From: Mytilus edulis
Lineage: Eukaryota > Mollusca > Bivalvia > Mytilida > Mytilidae
Direction: 5' to 3'
Assembly: GCF_963676685.1 (NCBI RefSeq)
Contig: NC_092356.1
Span: 47,207,601 to 47,271,600, forward strand
Length of the DNA stretch: 64,000 nt
The notes under the pieces are model-generated. The model did no database searches and was not told where the DNA came from. It saw only the letters and a program-made list of their open reading frames with translations. Made by a program: the position numbers and the translations under genes. Positions 48,401-60,400 of the stretch are shown in pieces (position 1 is the first letter of the stretch; each line of letters begins with the position of its first letter).

Positions 48401-51400
48401 TAATTCTACACTGAAAATTCCTTGTTTTTACGGAAACGTCGATAATATGTGAACCAAGCACTGGAACGAACTTGCATTTCCGAATCTGCTCGAGTATCGT
48501 AATATTTTAATTCCTCAAGTGATCTTGATTGAGTTACAAAACTTTGATGCCGGGAAGAAAAAAAGCATTTTCGTTCTTTATCATGTTAACGGTTTTTTTT
48601 TTAAGTCAGGCAAAGTCATGAAAGGAACATGTGATTTTGCATCATTTTATTAAAGTGATAGTGGCAGTGTTGTCAAAGAATAACCAGCAAACTGTACATT
48701 CAACAACACTAAATGAATAAAGACACTACCAAATTATAACCCTTTTTATCCGTGTACATAGTACGTAAATGGCAACTGGAAATTTAAAATCGATTTCACT
48801 TGGAAACAAAATAAGAACCGAGACTACTTCCCCTGTCAATGGATTGTACAGGAAATTATTTGAAATATTTTTTTAAAAATAATTTTAAAGAAACAAAAAT
48901 CTTAACTCATTAAATTTATTATAAATATTTTAAATAAATAATATGTATTAAAAAGAAATACTGAAAGGTTTAGATATAATTTTGAAACTTTAATTAAGTG
49001 TATGCAAATATTGTAAACCTTTGAAAAAATACAAAGTCAAATATGATACTATATAATAATCTCCACAAACTTCGACTTTCAAAATCCGAGGATACATTAC
49101 AGATGCATATACTTATTTTTTTAAAACGAAAATCCATGCGTCTGCTCTCGTATATAAGCTGATCAGACAGCTGTTACTTGCTAAAAGCTGACATTACAAC
49201 ATGATAAAAGTTTCAGTTAAAAAAAAACATAATACTATCTTTTCTGTGATTATTTTATTTCTTTTCATTTTTTCTTTCTTAGAATCTGTTCTCTAATATA
49301 AAATAAAAGAAGAAGCTACTATGTGTGCGACTTGTTAATCGATAAAAAGGATAACATAACTAATTTTTGTAAAAGAAATAAATTGTTTTTTTGACACATT
49401 CCCTATCGATTCCATTCCAATTTAATAGACAATATATATTAAACTTATATTTTGTGTATCTTCTCAAGGGATGTAGAAAAGACATTTCCTTACTCAGAGA
49501 AGCACACATTGGACCTGTTAGATATTAATTAAGGAACAAAACGATTCAGTGTCTTTTTGTTTTTGGAATGTACAAGTACCCGACCACGTCCGATTATTTG
49601 TAATATTTGTATTTTTATTGATCTTAGCCTTTTTTTAACTGATTTTTATAGTTCGTGCTTATTGTTTTACTGTTACACCACTGTCCAAGGTTAGGGTGAG
49701 GTTTAAGATCCCGCTAACATGTTAAACCTGCCACATGTATGTATGTGCCTGTCCCAAGTCAGGAGCATGGAGTCAGTTTCACAAAAGAAAACTTACGACT
49801 AAGATTGATCGTGAGTCATGAACAATTCAGTATACTTACGATCATTCTTAGTCGTAAGTTTTTTTTTATGAATCGACTCCTGTAATTTAGTGGTTATCGT
49901 TTGCTTATGTGTTACATATTTGTTTTTGGTTAATTTTTGTCTGCATAGATTAGGCCGTTGGTTATCTCGTTTGAATCGTTTGACATTGTTATTTCAGGGC
50001 CTTTTATAACCAGACAATGCGGTATGGGCTTTGCTCATGTTGAAGGCCGTACGGTTGTTAATTTATGTGTCCTTTTGGTCTTTTGAATGGAGAGTTGTCC
50101 CATTGTCAACCATACGACATCTTCTTATTTATAATAAATGCATTGAACAAAATGACTAAAACCACTAGACTCCTATCATTTTCCGATTGCCCAAAGATAG
50201 ATATGTTATTGTTCTATATTTTCATGATATATTCATCTTTTGTCTAAGATTAAAAATAAAACTGTAAAAGAATCCAAAGTCATCGCCCCCTATCCTCTCG
50301 GTCCCAGTTGAAAAATATCAATCAATTTAACAATAACAGTGTACAGTATGCGCCAATTGCAATTTACTCAATATTCTAAATAATAATATGAATAGTATTA
50401 CTTTTTAATGCATAAAATTTATTTTATAACGAAACGGTTTTAAAAAAATGGATGTTTATGTTTATGAAAGTCAGGAGCCAAGTTTACACATCAATAATTC
50501 CCCAGTTGAAAAATATCAATATGTAGATCAATTTAACAATCACAGTTAACAGTATGCACCAATTTACTCAATGTTCTAAATAATAATATCAATGTTACTA
50601 CTTTTTACTGCATAAAATTTATTTTACAACTCAGAGGTTTTCCAACTTTTAAATTAGTTTCTCTTTACCAAATGATATAAAACTTATACACATTGTTCAT
50701 TACCACAAAACACAGATAGAGTTTGAATGTTGATGGCGCCACTTCTCCAGTTCAAAAGTTTTGCCCCTGTACTAAAAGCAAAATTGATGAATTGTTCGTT
50801 TCCGTTCTCTAACTTTAGTTTGCTTCAACCAAATGTTATGAAACTTATTGCTTATTACCACAAAACACAGACCCAGTATGAATTTTCGTGATTTCTTTTT
50901 TCTATTCTAGGGTTATGCTCCTTTACAAATGAAAAAAATGCTGATTTTTTTGTTTCCGATCTCTAACTTGAGTTTGTCTTAATTCAATATTATGAAATGC
51001 ATATATATGATTCTTGCCACAAAACTCAGTTTAACAGTGGCGGATGCAGGAATTTTCGAAAGGGGGGGTGCTAGCCCAGGGCAAAGGGGGGTGCAGGGGG
51101 GTGCAAACATATGTCCCGATTCAAATCCATTGATCGGCCAAAATAAAGGGGGGGTGCGGACCCCCGGAACCCCCCCCTCTGGATCCGCCACTGGTTTAAG
51201 TTCAAATTTTAATAGCGTCACTTTTAAAGTTCTTGAGATATGTCTCTGTATAACTTTATATGTTAGCAGTGGAATCGACTGAGTCCCTATGCCAATGGAC
51301 ACATTCTCCATTTATTTAAGTTAAATTATTCAATCTTGGGGCAAAGAAAAAAATACGGAAATTAATTGAAACCTTATAGTCTTATATAACATTGTCTTTT

Positions 51401-54400
51401 CATCACATCATACTCAATTGATTTTGTTTTGAAAATAACAATAAAGAAAAAAATAAACATTGTGAAAACAGGGGGGAAGGGTACATGTCATAAGGCTGTT
51501 GTTAGCAGCAAAGAATCTTAGATTATCATACAGTATGCAAAACGAAAAAAAAATATGTCTCTGCTGTCTCTCTTTTATATGAAAATACATACTTAGATAT
51601 GCATAAAAATTATTTTATCTGATTTGCGATGGTTGCTTAGCAAGATATTATATCGTGGATACGTTCCTGTGTAACCATGGAAACACTGAATTAAGAATTA
51701 TATTAGAATTGCACATCTGCACTAATGGTACTCATAAATATCCTTTAGTTCCACCTTTCAAGCTTAAAAATTACACTCAGTGATACTAAACATCTTTTTA
51801 AATGTTCTTCAATGTTAACTTAAAACTAACTATACGTTGCTAAGGAAAACTCGGTTATGTTCTCCTTCGCTTGCTCATCAGAACATAAAACTTTTCTGAT
51901 TACTTCAAAGACAACTAAAGACTTATGTGAATTGAGAGATGCACCAAAGCAGTTTTAATAAAACTTTTTTCAACAAAATGTTTCATTCATATCCAATATA
52001 TTAGTCCAAATTGTATTAAATTATTTCAAAGTCCAAATTATCAACACAATTCTGGAATCACACAATCTACAAATATAAATAATATGAATTAGAACAAGAA
52101 AAAAATAAACTTCCATACAAAAACATTGTAATAAATAATATCTAAATATAACTGTAGAACTCGCTTTGGTGTTTTCTCGATAATTAGAAAAAGGCGCCAA
52201 AATAATTATATAAAGGTCTAGAACCGAATTACTTCTTATTACGCAAAGAAAGTAAATACAATTATTTTATTAAATAAGAAATATTATTATGTTCTCCTTC
52301 GCTTGCTCATCCGAACATAAAACTTTTCTGATTACTTCAAAGACAACTAAAGACTTATGTGAATTGAGAGATGCAACAAAGCAGTTCGACAAAACAAAGG
52401 TAAAAGTATAAATGTATAAATGTGTATTGTACGTGCTATTGACATTTAATAGTTAACTATAAATTCAAACTTTTGGAAACTGACAATCTATTTTTAAGGT
52501 TTTCTTTTATGTAACCGTCTTTAGCCAAATCCGTCTTCCAACGACCGTGTGATTGTAATAATCTTTCAGGGATGCGATTATGTGCAGCTTCTGAAACACC
52601 GCCGCTTCTTAAACTGTGTAGACCAAATTGTTCTTTTTTACAACCTACTTCTGAAAATGTGCTTAATAACAACTCTCGAGCTCGTGTGTATGACAATGGT
52701 TTGTTAGCTTTACACAAAATATGACTATTCCTGGACTTTAAAAAAGAAATAGCTCTAAAAATAAACTCATCTGAAGAATTGGAAATATTTGCTGCTTCCA
52801 AATATCTTTTTAACATTGCAACTGGACATAAATCAGAGTTAGTTTTTGCTATCACAACTACATTGCCTTGTCTGTAAACGTCGGTTTTGCTAGATACTAT
52901 GGTGATTTCGACATGCGAATCGTAAAATCGTAAATTCGAAGCTTTTAAATGAGAAAGTTCACTGTATCTTAAAATTCCCGCATAACTCAAAAGGACTAAA
53001 CAGCAAATTCTTAAGTCTGCTAAATTAGTAGATAAACCAAACTTGTCTATGACTCTCTTTATTATATCGTGAGTGATAGGTTCTTTCTTGTTAACTGGTT
53101 TTGATAAAAGTCTGACTCCACCTTCTAGAACTATTGACAAAAAATCACTTGTAAACACATTACTATACAGGTTTAAATCATGTTCCCATTTTATTCCATA
53201 AAAGCGCCATTTAAAACAGAAGATGAAACTTCGGATTGTATAAAAAATGATAAATAAACTGCAACTGTTATCACTGAAGCTGGCAGTGGACATAAATCGT
53301 AATTTGAACACCAAACGCTAAATCTTTTAAAAGCGTAAGAGTACTTTTTCACAGTGTTTTTGCTTTTGCTTGCTTCTGCTATATTAGGGAGTTTACTAGC
53401 AAAGTCACGTAATGACGGGTTTTGAATTGATTGCAAATCTTTCCAATACGAAAATTGAAATCTCTGAAAAGATATTTAAAACATTTTCAACAAAACTTAA
53501 GAACCGGAATGATATAAATAAATGTACGAAAAATTAATTAGCCAAAATTCAATTCAACAAAACGATTATCAAATATAAACAACAATAAAAGTATTTAAAA
53601 AAAATAAAATTATTTTACAACAAAAACTGAAAAGAAAATCCCAATAACATTATAGCTATTAATGCGTCTTTCGAACTATAAGTCGTCCATAAGATTTAAC
53701 CCTATTTCAGGGAAAATACCTATAAAATATAGACCCTTCATGGGATGCTTGTAAATTGTTAATCTCAAAACGAGAAATCATGTCCCTTCACGGGCACAAT
53801 GATAATTAAATACATTAGCCTCCTTTCAATATCCCTTCACGGGAAAAACCCATAACAGGTTATATATGGATAAGATTTTTACTCCTTCACGGAAAATCCT
53901 TCTTTTTAATATCCCTTCACGGGAAGACCCATAACGGGTAAAATAAATGATTGCAATTTTTATTCCGTCACGGAAAATCCCATCACAGGGTGCAAAACTA
54001 ACAATACCCATAACGGGTGTATTTGCTGATCACTATTACGCCGGTTAGGTAGTAAAATCCAAGTATAATACTAACACATTAAAAGACAAACGATCTGCGA
54101 CGAAAATACTATTAGGATCTGATCCTTTTTGAAAAAATCCTCTGGGCTGATTGTATTCTATGAATCTTTTAACGAATGAATGAAACGAGTTTTCTTTTAA
54201 AGACCATATGATTGGCCAAAAAACTGACGATGTCCATTTCGGCGTAACCAATACACTTTTACCTTGACACTTTGACAAATGTAATACTGACCTACTTATC
54301 AATCTAATAGGCGGAACGATCCAGCAATTATACAAAGACCAGTCGTATGCAAAAGCGTCAACACCTCCCGTTCCGGTGCACCAGTGGGGTGAGAAAAACA

Positions 54401-57400
54401 TAGGTACTTTGTTATTATTAAAATCGGCGAAAACATCACAAGTAAAAGGGCCCCATAAATTGTTAAAATATTTAAAATGAATATCTGAAATCTGCCAATC
54501 GTCAAAATCAAAAATTTTAGAATAGAAATCGGCTATTTTGTTTTCTTCTCTTGGAACCCAGTCGACTTCTATTGAAATGTTATTTTGCACACACAAATTA
54601 AATATTTCTATTGCTAAAACTTGTAATTCGGCATTCATGCTCCCAGCTGTAATAATCCTGACAACGTTTTGGTTGTCTGTATAAATTTTTACCAAACGAC
54701 CGTGAAAATATTTCATTAAAGAGTTTAAAGTTATCAAAACGGCTTTTAATTCTCTGTAAGTAGAACTCTTTTGTTTTTCTTCATATGTCCACATTTTGTG
54801 GACGACTTTCTTAAATGTCTCAACTGTATAACCTGCCGCTGCAAAACTGCTGGCATCAGTGTAAACTATTTTATCTGGCAAAAATTTATTCGAAAAAAGT
54901 GTTTTGGATTGTAATAATTCACAATTAGTGTGTCAAAAATTAATTTCGAAAATTGCGTTCGACGTTAGCAAAATCTGTTCGTCCCAATACCGGCCAGTGG
55001 TTATTAACATTAGCATAGTTCTGCTCATTATCCTGCAAATATTTCCTAAGCTAGGCATAAATGAAATAATTTTACCAGTAACTTTGGCTAGTTGTCTGGC
55101 TGTAGGTGAATCAGAATGTAAATAATTTATATCGTTTTTAAAGCGCTGGATTTTTTCGAGGGTAGCTCCAAAGTATGAGTGTTTAAAACCCATACAAATC
55201 CTAACCATATAAGCTTCTTTGTGGGTTGCCAAATACTTTTATCTTTATTTACAAAGAAACCAGAAGATTTCAGATCTTGCTTCATCTTATTAGCCAAATC
55301 ATTACAAGAATCGAAATCGTGTTCCATACCCCAACCGTCGTCCAAATACATGACTACTCTAGAACCTTGTGAACGCCAATGCTTTACCAGAGGACGTAAA
55401 ACTTTTGAAAAAACGTGAGCAGCTGTGGAGAGGCCAAAGGGTAAAGCGGAAAAAACGAAATATTTTGTAACGCCTTGTAATCTCCAAGAAAAACCTAAAT
55501 AAGTTTTGTGGTCCTCGTGTATACTTATATGATGATACCCGGATGTAAGATCAGATTTAATCATGAAACCGTCTTTAATTACATAATTCATAGCTTCAGA
55601 AACTCCTTCAAATTTAAATTTTCTTTTTTCAATGAATTGATTGACGTGGCGTAGGTCAAGGATTAACCTTTCTTTACCTTTTACGTTTACTAATACCGTT
55701 AATGGGTTAACCACGTGAGGAATACAATGCTTACATTCTATTGCGGCTCCACAATCAAGCAACTTTTTGATCGCTGTCTCAACAAAACAAGCATGCTTAA
55801 TAGCTGATATATTATTGGTTAACTGGGCTGTAGATGGATTTTCAAAGAAAGGAATTAAATAACCGCTTGAAATAACATTTAAAACGAAATTATTTGCTTG
55901 TAAAGTATCTTTCCATAATGCTAAATTATGATTAAGACTTCCAACTAAAAAAGTACTTGATGAACTGCTTAAATTTTTGTATTCATAATCCCGTTCTACT
56001 AAATTAGGTATGTACTTAACTGTTTTAGACTGGAGTCTTGAGGCTTTCTTTGGGCACTGGTAGGCAAAGTGTCCTTCAGCGTTGCAATAGAAACACTTGT
56101 CGCTCTTCTTTCCATCGTAGTATTCAGACTGGGAGTAAACATTCTGGGAATTGTTGGAAGATCTGCCTTTAAATGAGTCTTCTGGATGTGATATGCCAGG
56201 CCTACGAAAAAGATCACTATTTCCCTTGTCATTGCCGAACTCATTACTTCTGCTGTACGGACTGGTCCTCTGCTTGTCACGCGCTTTGTCTCTGCGTTTT
56301 GCCTTGGCTCTAGATTCTGCCTGACGCAACTTGGTGACATCTTCTGAATTGTCTGTAAGAGGGTCGTCCATGTGCTCCTCGACGACATCCCACCCGTACT
56401 TGTCGGCGATCCTTATTACCTTATTACGCTCTTTCAGGGCCTTTTCCGACCCCCCCCCCCCCCCAGCAACTTTAAAGCGTCTTCCAAGGAACCCCTCTCG
56501 ATAAACGATTTTGTTTTGAAGATTTCGTCAAGGCGGAGAGAATTGAAGGAATGTTGCTTGCTATTTCCTTCAAACTTGACTTTCTGGGTGCGGGTTGGGG
56601 GACGGTTGGTGTTTTCAAATGCTTGAGTACTTAGCTTATGATCAATTTCGGAAACAATCTCATTTTTCTGTCTGGATAATGCTGCATCTAGCTTTGTTGA
56701 AAATAATGAAAGCGCATCCTCTGGAGAAAAGTGCTCGTCGGACCTTGGGACTGCTCGACTAGGCGTATCTCGAACGTCAGGTTCGTGCGAAAAATCTTCT
56801 TCGTCACTCATGGCTGCGCTGGTATTTAAATATATAACTGTATAACTCGCTTTGGTGTTTTCTCGATAATTAGAAAAAGGCGCCAAAATAATTATATAAA
56901 GGTCTAGAACCGAATTACTTCTTATTACGCAAAGAAAGTAAATACAATTATTTTATTAAATAAGAAATATTAGTTGATTTGACGGATTATATAGATACAA
57001 AATCATTTTTTTTTTCATGCAAACATTGTTTCCTAATATATCAATATAGGAGTCGACTTAAGGCCATATAAAAATATATGTGTGGTTTCAGTAACCCTAC
57101 CGTCACTACTTTTTCGGCTTAAAAATAGCCTACCCTAAAGATTTTATTGTCATTTTTTATTAAGCACTGGTATGATGCGCATGTGTGAACTAAGGAAGAC
57201 GTCTTTTTGAAAATTTATGATAAAAATATTGTGATTTTGGATTTAACTTGCAACACATTTGTGAAACTGACTTTGTTTTATGAACATTATAACTGATGAA
57301 TCCCAAAAAGAGTGAAAAAATGGAAGAAAAAGGAAGAATTCAAAAGGACAAAACTCAAGTGGTGAGAAACCTAGTAAAATAAAACAGAAAACTATTCACA

Positions 57401-60400
57401 CTGTTGATAAAGTTAACAAAAATGTAAAAAATGAGACCTGTAATATAAAGGAATGGCGAAAAATAACAATGTTAAAACAGCAGAAATGAACACTTATAAT
57501 CCAAATTGTGACTCTCCTGTTTTACCAGCACCTAATTTTCAACATTTCCAAAATATGCAAAATATGCAAAATACGAATTTTAGCCAAATATCAGCAATGG
57601 TAGGTCTCTATCCGTGTACCCAAAAAGGACTGACAAATCCGTATATACAACCAATAATGCAGTCAACGATGAAACAAGCGTCAGAAACAAACAAAATCGA
57701 TAACCTAATACAGAAAGTCGACCAAATGTTCCAAAAGATGAGCGTATCTTAAACGAGACAAACTTTTTATAGATGGTACCGAGTTTATAATCCCAGACGA
57801 CGAAAACGAGCAACCGACAAATAGAAAACGTAATGCACAATAGACGTATGAACAGCAAGGGGCTAAACCTAAGAAGACCCTAAGAAGACCCCAAGATGGA
57901 CATTCTCGACCAGGTCATAAATAGGTGAACCATGGAGGATCAGCTGATCGTAGTAAACGTGACTACTCTAGTGGAACTGACGACCTCTCGTGCAATAAAA
58001 AATCTCATATTGTACATAAAGATTATAATAACATTTGTCTTTAATCTTAAAACTATATGTAAACAGAAGTTGTTATATCGAGAATTTGAATCACTGTTAA
58101 ATAATTATGACATTCTATGTTTAACAGAAACTAAATTAGATGACCTTGATGAAATACAATGTAATGACTTCATATTTCATCTTAGAACATACTCACCCCT
58201 CTCGTTCAATGAAAAGTCAGGTTTTTTTTCCTCTAATTTTCATAGTACATGGTTTTCCATGCACTATGAAATGCTATACATGAATGACTTTTCATTGTCA
58301 GTCAGTTAACTATGAAAGTGAACTCTTTTAAAATAGCTGCACTAACTAAGTGTACAATCCCCTAAGGCATTTTCCTTGGGAAAATAGACTACTGATTAAA
58401 GATAAAAGAACAAAGATTAAAATAAAAAAAAAATAGAATTTTGCAAAATTTCATGCATTTTGTAATGGTACACATATATAGAATACACAAAAAAAAAATT
58501 GGTAAGGATAAATAAAATGATATTTATTTAATTTATTTACCTTACATTTCTTTTTCTTTAAAAAACACAATATTGCCAGACTGCTGATATATAAAGCAAA
58601 TGATTGTTTTCAGAGACACACAATACATTTAAATTTATCAATAAAAGGAAGCATGTAATGTTGAATGGTCTGAATTCTAATATTCATACAGAGAGTTTTA
58701 TATTTATAAAAAAAAATCAAATTTCCAAGGGGATTTATATAACATTGTGTTGCTTTAAAAAAAATAAATCTAAAGATATAGAAGTATCAAATTTTACCTA
58801 AAGCAGACGAAAAACAATGTATCCTTCACAAACTATGTTAGTGATATTTCATTTCATCCATTGAAATGACCATTACCTATGTTTTATATTTTGTTCATTA
58901 TAAAAAGTGAACTCTTAATTAGGTTTGAATATTACAATGGGAAAGTAGAGTTTTGTAAGGTCACTCGAAAGTGTGAATATGTTCTAAATTGGTCAGACAA
59001 TACTTGGTCATGTTTTATGCCTTGGGCTTAAATCTTCATAAAACATGATCAAGTATTGCCTAACCTATAAATAAAAATCGAAAGAAATTTATTAACAAAT
59101 CAGGTGGTATTGCCCTTGGGTATAAAAGTTATTTGGAAAGTTTTATTAAACCAATTACAACCGACTGTCAAATGTTCTTTGGTTCAGTATCGATAAAAAA
59201 AGTTTTTGATTCCCCGGAAAATGTTATATTTGGTATTGTTTATGTACCGCCTGAAAATAGTTCATATTCGTCGGTTGAGGCATTTAATGATATTGAAAGA
59301 GAATTTCATAAATTTAATGAAAATACAAACCTGATTTCTTTAGTTGGAGATTTTAATGCTCGAACGGGAAATTTAAGAGATTATATAGAAAATAATGATA
59401 CAGAAGATTATTTTGTCAATAATGTTATAGATATCACAGAACTTACTGATATTAAAATTTTAGACGAATTGTGTATTCCAAAACATAGAACTAGTCCTGA
59501 AAGTATTCATTCATTCGTTAAAGTCAGAATGTTGCTCATATAGACTCAATGTAAAAAGTAAACACAAAATGAAAAAAATCCCTACCTACCTACCCTAACT
59601 TTTTTTCAGATGTAACTGGAACCACACATTCTTTTTTATTTGACCTAATATGAGTTGTATGAAAACATTTGAATTTTTCAGGTTTTTTTTTATTGATAAC
59701 TTGGATAAAAAAGTACTTTTGTGTTGTCACAAGGCAACATTGTGGTTGCTAGGTTACTATTAAGAACTTTTTAAAATGATAGACCTAACAATAGTAAATA
59801 TTCAAGTGTTTGGTAACACATTACCATTTATTTAATAATTCAGAAGTCTTTTCCTTGAGCAATTGCAATAAAAATGGATATTAAAGTTCGTTTTATAAAA
59901 CCCGTTGCTAGGCAACCAAATAATCACATATACACAAAGTGTTAAAAAAAAATTTAAGTCACTAAGCATAGACTAATGGTGGATTGAATATGAAGTCACT
60001 TCAAGAGGGGGCCAAAAATGCCCCTTATCATACCTTGTCCTTTATGAAAATTCTTAAAAATTGACTTCAAAGAGCAATAACTTCTTAAAGGGGTCAATTG
60101 ACCATTTTTATCATGTTGACTTATTTGTAGGTCTTATTTGCTGTATATTATGACTGTCTACAGTTTACCTCTATCTTTAATAATATTCAAGATAATAACC
60201 GAAAGCTGCAAAAATTTCTTAAAATTACCTATTCAGGCTGATTGGTCTGAAATTACAGGACAGATATTGACCTAAGGAACAATTTTATCCTGTCAGATTT
60301 GATAAAAATACTTTGGTTTCATAGATATGAGGCAAAACTGCGTTATGCCCTATGTACTTTGTTTTAACCATGTTAACTATCTTAGTTCGCGGGCGGGGTC

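Larger units (their letters stand above)
51855..56972 (-). mobile_element. Ngaro-type DIRS tyrosine-recombinase retrotransposon
   Basis: Element order on the minus strand: repeat A1 (56972-56829), gag-like frame, reverse transcriptase plus RNase H, an ~80-bp short-repeat zone, tyrosine recombinase, repeat B1 (52386-52287), repeat A2 (52286-52143), a 188-base spacer, repeat B2 (51954-51855). A1/A2 (about 144 bases) and B1/B2 (100 bases) are nearly identical pairs. The B1-A2 junction joins the sequence that ends the element to the sequence that starts it, as expected for split direct repeats of Ngaro elements. These replicate through a circular DNA and integrate by recombinase instead of integrase. 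Several frame breaks make this copy inactive. It lies in the same orientation as the guanylyl cyclase gene, inside its intron. Confidence 0.88.

Noticed and set aside
50979..51311. Two mirror-image frames of about 100 codons with Gly/Pro-rich peptides
   Set aside because: They cover a short inverted-end repeat with G and C runs and have no domain.
53191..53314. N-terminal 45 residues of the long recombinase frame (cysteine/phenylalanine-rich) as a signal or membrane segment
   Set aside because: The other frame here encodes the expected core-binding part of the recombinase. The apparent segment is wrong-frame reading caused by a one-base loss.
57580..57858. Minus-strand 92-codon frame
   Set aside because: It is antisense to the LINE ORF1-like region, which has a better start and matching downstream endonuclease.
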